Assembly: GCA_035236585.1 (NCBI GenBank)
Contig: CP141127.1
Coordinates: forward strand, 47,878,001-47,942,000
Direction of reading: 5' to 3'
Origin: Warburgia ugandensis
Lineage: Eukaryota > Streptophyta > Magnoliopsida > Canellales > Canellaceae
Length of the DNA stretch: 64,000 nucleotides
The notes under the pieces were generated by a model. The model was not told where the DNA came from. It was given only the letters and a program-made list of their open reading frames with translations, and did not search any database. Shown here piece after piece: positions 60,590-64,000 of the stretch. The translations under genes were made by a program, and so were the position numbers. The stretch's first letter is position 1. Every line of letters begins with the position of its first letter.

Positions 60590-61015
60590 TCCAAAAAGCA
60601 CACTTGATAAAATATTCAATAACATCCAAATAAGGTAAAAAGGTCTCATACTTGGGGGGCAAAAATCTCAACAATAAGCCTCTACATCCTAACAACTAGA
60701 AGAGATAGATCTAGGCTACAAAAGGTGCACCCAATAAATATATAATAATCTCCAAATAAGATAAAGAGGCCTTAGACTTGGGCTGCAAAAGTGCATCCAA
60801 TAAACTTGTAAAGCCTAATATCCAAGATCTTACAAGTGATCAAGATCCACTAAGATAAGGGTTGCAAAACACACATCCCCTAGTAGAGGCTTGAATAAGT
60901 AATCAAGATCCACAAGTCTTTTAGACATGCTAACATGGGGCTACAAAAAGTGCACCCACAAGTGAGCCTTAATGGAAATCACAACAACATAATAGGGCTT
61001 CAAAAAGCTCACCAA
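60590..61015 (+). repeat. Degenerate tandem-like array, about 60-80 bp period
   Basis: The best units are ggctacaaaaggtgcaccca (60713), gggctgcaaaagtgcatcca (60780), ggggctacaaaaagtgcacc (60938) and gggcttcaaaaagctcacca (60996). Weaker units start near 60588, 60655 and 60860. Spacing varies between about 58 and 80 bases and the intervening sequence is only partly shared. Confidence 0.55.
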
Positions 61016-61289
61016 CAATTTCTAGCTTCAAAATCTAGAGAGAACTAATCTTAATATCTAGAAAACTAAGCAAAACAACTTTCAAAACCAAAATGAGAGA
61101 AGAGAGTGAAATTGGAGTGTTTATAATGGACTAGGTGTTTTGTTTACATAGGGAAGCCTTGCTTGGGGTATCGAGTAGGTTTGGTTGATCTTATATCCTC
61201 TTTAGGATACTTGGTTGGCCAAATGTTGAATCTGGATAGACATGAGTCTTGGTAAGAGAAACTGTATATAGATGTCGTTTCCCTTGAAA

Positions 61290-61440
61290 TGATTGTTTCT
61301 ATTCATATGTATCCATTTTTCTTTCATGTTGGATATCGATTTTTGTTTTTGTTCACACAGATCTAGTTTCCATTTCATGTTGGATACCAAATCTAGTTCC
61401 CATTCACATAGATCTAGTTTTTCTTTTGAGCTTAAATCTT
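61290..61440. repeat. Short minisatellite
   Basis: Units containing 'cacatagatctagttt' and 'tttcatgttggatacc' alternate about every 50 bases for three units (near 61315, 61360 and 61405), giving a repeated KLDLCE peptide on the minus strand that has no other support. Confidence 0.55.
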
Positions 61441-61739
61441 TGATGGGTCCCACCAAAGTATATTTTAACTTAAAATAAATGCCAACAATTCTTCACTAAC
61501 TCTCTTCTTAGAAGTGGAGTATATAAATTTTTCTTAGATAAATGGTACATCTACCAAAGGCATTCCAGCCAATCCAAGGCTTGAACCATAGAGATTATAC
61601 TAGTAGCTATTGCTACTTGCTGTAAGAGCTAGTATTGTACTAGTGATTGTACTTACATAGCTATAAGGGCAGTTACTTAGTTGGAATAAATTAAGCATCT
61701 AATCACAATAAATAGGACTAGCTTTGATCTCCTAATTAA

Positions 61740-64000
61740 TGTAATGCCCGAGTAATTTATGCTATTTTTAACAAAAATTGGACATTCTATGGGAAATAAA
61801 CTGTGTTGAATGTTTTACCTTATTTAAAATAGTAAACTAAGGAATTTGTAAGGAAACTTGATACCATTAGATTCTACTCGAAAAATAGAATCCAACGCCT
61901 CAAAGAACGCCGAAAAAAGAAGTTCGTATGAAGAAGTTACAGCCGTTTAAAGATTAGGGGTATTTTTGTAAATTAAACAAAAAACGAAAAAGAACTAAAA
62001 CTCAGGGGGCCATTTTGATAACTGCACCCCTTGTCGTCTTCCTCCTCCCGATTTTTCCAGAAAACACTAGGGGAAATGGCGGCACCGCCATTGAGGGGCA
62101 CCGCCTTATTCCCTCTATAAATACCCTACACCCCTTCTCTCCAAATCACGATTTTTCGGTCATTTGGGGCTGGGGTTTTTGGCAAAAATCGAAAACCCAG
62201 TTTCCCTGCATTTTTTGGCAACGGCCAAGCCCGAGTCAGGCCGGCCATTCTCCCCACCTCCCCTCTTGTTCCTCTAGCTTCATTGGAAGTTGGGGTTTTC
62301 CCCTTCTTCATGGGTTCCGGACAACACAGATTTCTAGCAGGCGTAGAGGGAAATGCACCACTGGGAAAAGGGCATCCTTAGGCTACCCAGGTAAACCGTT
62401 TTTCCCTTTTTTGCTCTTCATTTTGCTTCCCCCAGGCCAAGATCCATGCTGGATCTGGTCTTTTCCTAGCCAGATTTCCTGGTCGGAAAACGTCCCAAGC
62501 CGGTTCCAGCCGGTCCTGCACGAACAAGGAGTCCTAGGGACGCCATGCTCCACATGCGCCTAGGACAGGGTCCCTGGGACGGGTTCCAGGCGTATGACAG
62601 TGCGTACACTGTCCCTGGTGCGGCCTTCGGGTGCGCGCGTGACATGGGGCACGGGTCCTGGCTTGACCAGGATGCACGGGGTGCCCTGGGAGCTGAGACG
62701 CGCCATGCTACACCAAAGGTACGTCCGTGCAATGCCATCCAGGATGCGCGTCATAGCGCGTCGCTTGAGCATGCATGTGCGCGTGCAAAACGCAGTCCCT
62801 GGCACGGCCTTTGGGCGATCACGCACGTGAGGCGGTCGCGGTTCAACCATGATGCACGGGTGTCCTGAGAACTGGGACACGCGGACCTAATAAAACTATA
62901 AAGTTAGGATTATAGGACAATTTGCAGAGTTAACCATAGAATAATAGATCCACATCATAGGATCTAGCATGACAATAAATTAGGCAAGGACCCATGGACC
63001 CTAAAAGGCAGATCTAACAATCTAATGTCTAAATAGATTGAAATTGATAAGGACTCCTTGTATCCATTCATACCCAGGAGTTTATAAATGAGACCCAGGG
63101 ATGGGTTGAGTGATGAAGGATGCGACTCCAGGAGACTTGGAGGTAGGTGCTCTATCGCTACTAGAATTTTAAAAAGAGCCATCATTGTTTTGAGAATGCA
63201 TGTTTTAAGTTTAAGTTATATGGCTTGTTTAGCATGACTTAATCTTATAAACGAATTCAGCATGACGTAATCTTATAAATGAATTCAGCATGCATATGAT
63301 AAATAAATTATGCATAGACATGTTTTAAATTATGCATAGACATGTTTTGCAAACAATTGCATATATTGCATGATTTGTGAGCATTGAATTTTTAAAAGAT
63401 TGCATGTCCTTGAGGGTTACCAAAAGACATTGGAGTGCGCAAAAGACGCTGGGTAGGCAGTTGTGAGGGACCCAAAGAGGACAGGTTTTGAAAAAGAGGT
63501 TTTCACTTGTTTAATCTTATATGATTTGAGCTAATAAGCTTGTGGGTGCTATGCCGAGAGGTCTGGGGTGGCCTCCCATCCTCTACCACTATTAGGTGGA
63601 ATGGGTACCATGCCCAAAAAGGGCATGTCCCTGCTTCGACTACATGTGGTACAGGGGGCTATCACTGGTGTCACGGCACTAGGTCGAAGTGTCATATGCC
63701 CCATGAAGGCATATGACCTTGTGTCCCTAGGTACCTAGGGACCACACTACGGCGAGGTCGTGGGCATAGTGGGCCCTATAGTTTGAGGATTTACTTGCAT
63801 TGCATATGGCATGACATGAGGTTGGTCGACCATACCATATATCCATGAGTTGGATTCAGTTGAGCGTCTTAAGCATATCATTATGTTTATGATATATATA
63901 TATATGATACTTTCGACTTGGATTATGTTATTCTTTAAGTCGTCAGTATTCCAATTCGACAGTGGTTTTTAATATCGATATTGAACATGATTGTTCGAAC
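61740..64000 (+). repeat. Element H 5' LTR, plus strand, cut by the window edge
   Basis: It begins tgtaatgcccgag at 61740 and matches the reverse complement of the E 3' LTR (27112 down to about 24883) to the last base of the window. No polypurine tract precedes it, so 61740 is an outer end (5' LTR or solo LTR) and attaa (61735-61739) is the candidate target duplication. The GC-rich module is at about 62000-62880. Frames on both strands there (62015-62563 and others) are not conserved as protein. Confidence 0.78.
62116..62123 (+). promoter_or_regulatory. TATA box of H LTR
   Basis: tataaata inside 'ccctctataaataccc', downstream of the LTR start in the sense direction; E carries the degraded 'tttttatagccc' at the equivalent place (near 26704). 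Confidence 0.55.

Larger units (their letters stand above)
59946..61739. other. Spacer with periodic motif array
   Basis: No gene recognised. A degenerate motif, near GGGCTxCAAAAAGTGCACCC, recurs at least seven times at 60590-61015, and a short minisatellite lies at 61290-61440. The frame at 61202-61456 is a product of that minisatellite. Confidence 0.5.

Noticed and set aside
60590-61015. Possible CRISPR-like array
   Set aside because: Repeats are degenerate, spacing is irregular, and the context is plant nuclear DNA.
62466-62880. Minus-strand frames of 90-106 codons in H
   Set aside because: Antisense to the LTR GC-rich module; no motif and overlapping the sense frames.

Overview
This window looks like flowering-plant nuclear DNA: AT-rich, dominated by plant retrotransposon families, with one recognisable intact host gene. 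That gene, on the minus strand near 56.4-56.9 kb, encodes a LAX1/ROX-type bHLH transcription factor. The species cannot be told from the sequence. Domain and family calls come from reading translations and terminal motifs by eye; no search was run.

Layout. From 1 to about 42.2 kb lies a nest of minus-strand LTR retrotransposons. The outermost is a Ty1/copia element (LTR 40944-42244, broken gag 39816-40870). A three-LTR Athila/Tat-like Ty3/gypsy composite sits inside its gag: F 5' LTR 37262-39815, F internal, middle LTR 32339-34094, D internal, continuing past the left edge of the window. Inside D's internal region are element A (46-21684, TSD gtttc/gtttt) and element E (24386-31409, a different Ty3/gypsy family). 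Element B (8366-20639) splits A's 5' LTR. A solo LTR, C (14999-17992), splits B's gag. C in turn carries a 130-bp insert flanked by a perfect 12-bp direct repeat.

The Athila/Tat-like elements appear non-autonomous. B has gag and a frameshifted protease that run directly into the region normally found after pol, with no reverse transcriptase or integrase. A and D carry a gag-like reading frame without the capsid core. F shows no coding sequence at all, and its internal region holds a 1.6-kb insert whose two ends form an imperfect inverted repeat of LTR sequence.

From 43.2 to about 55.1 kb lies a nearly full-length, decayed RTE-type LINE on the minus strand (endonuclease plus reverse transcriptase). 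Element G (43868-52519, perfect TSD gttag) cuts its reverse transcriptase. G has two 2.65-kb LTRs, a tRNA-Met-type PBS and a non-coding interior. E and the right-edge LTR H (61740-64000, plus strand) belong to one related LTR family, which carries a GC-rich module of about 0.9 kb.

From 55.1 to 61.7 kb is the only low-copy-looking stretch: the bHLH gene with its promoter, several microsatellites, a short LINE 3' fragment and a periodic-motif array. The genes do not form an operon or pathway; the window records layered transposition next to one developmental regulator.
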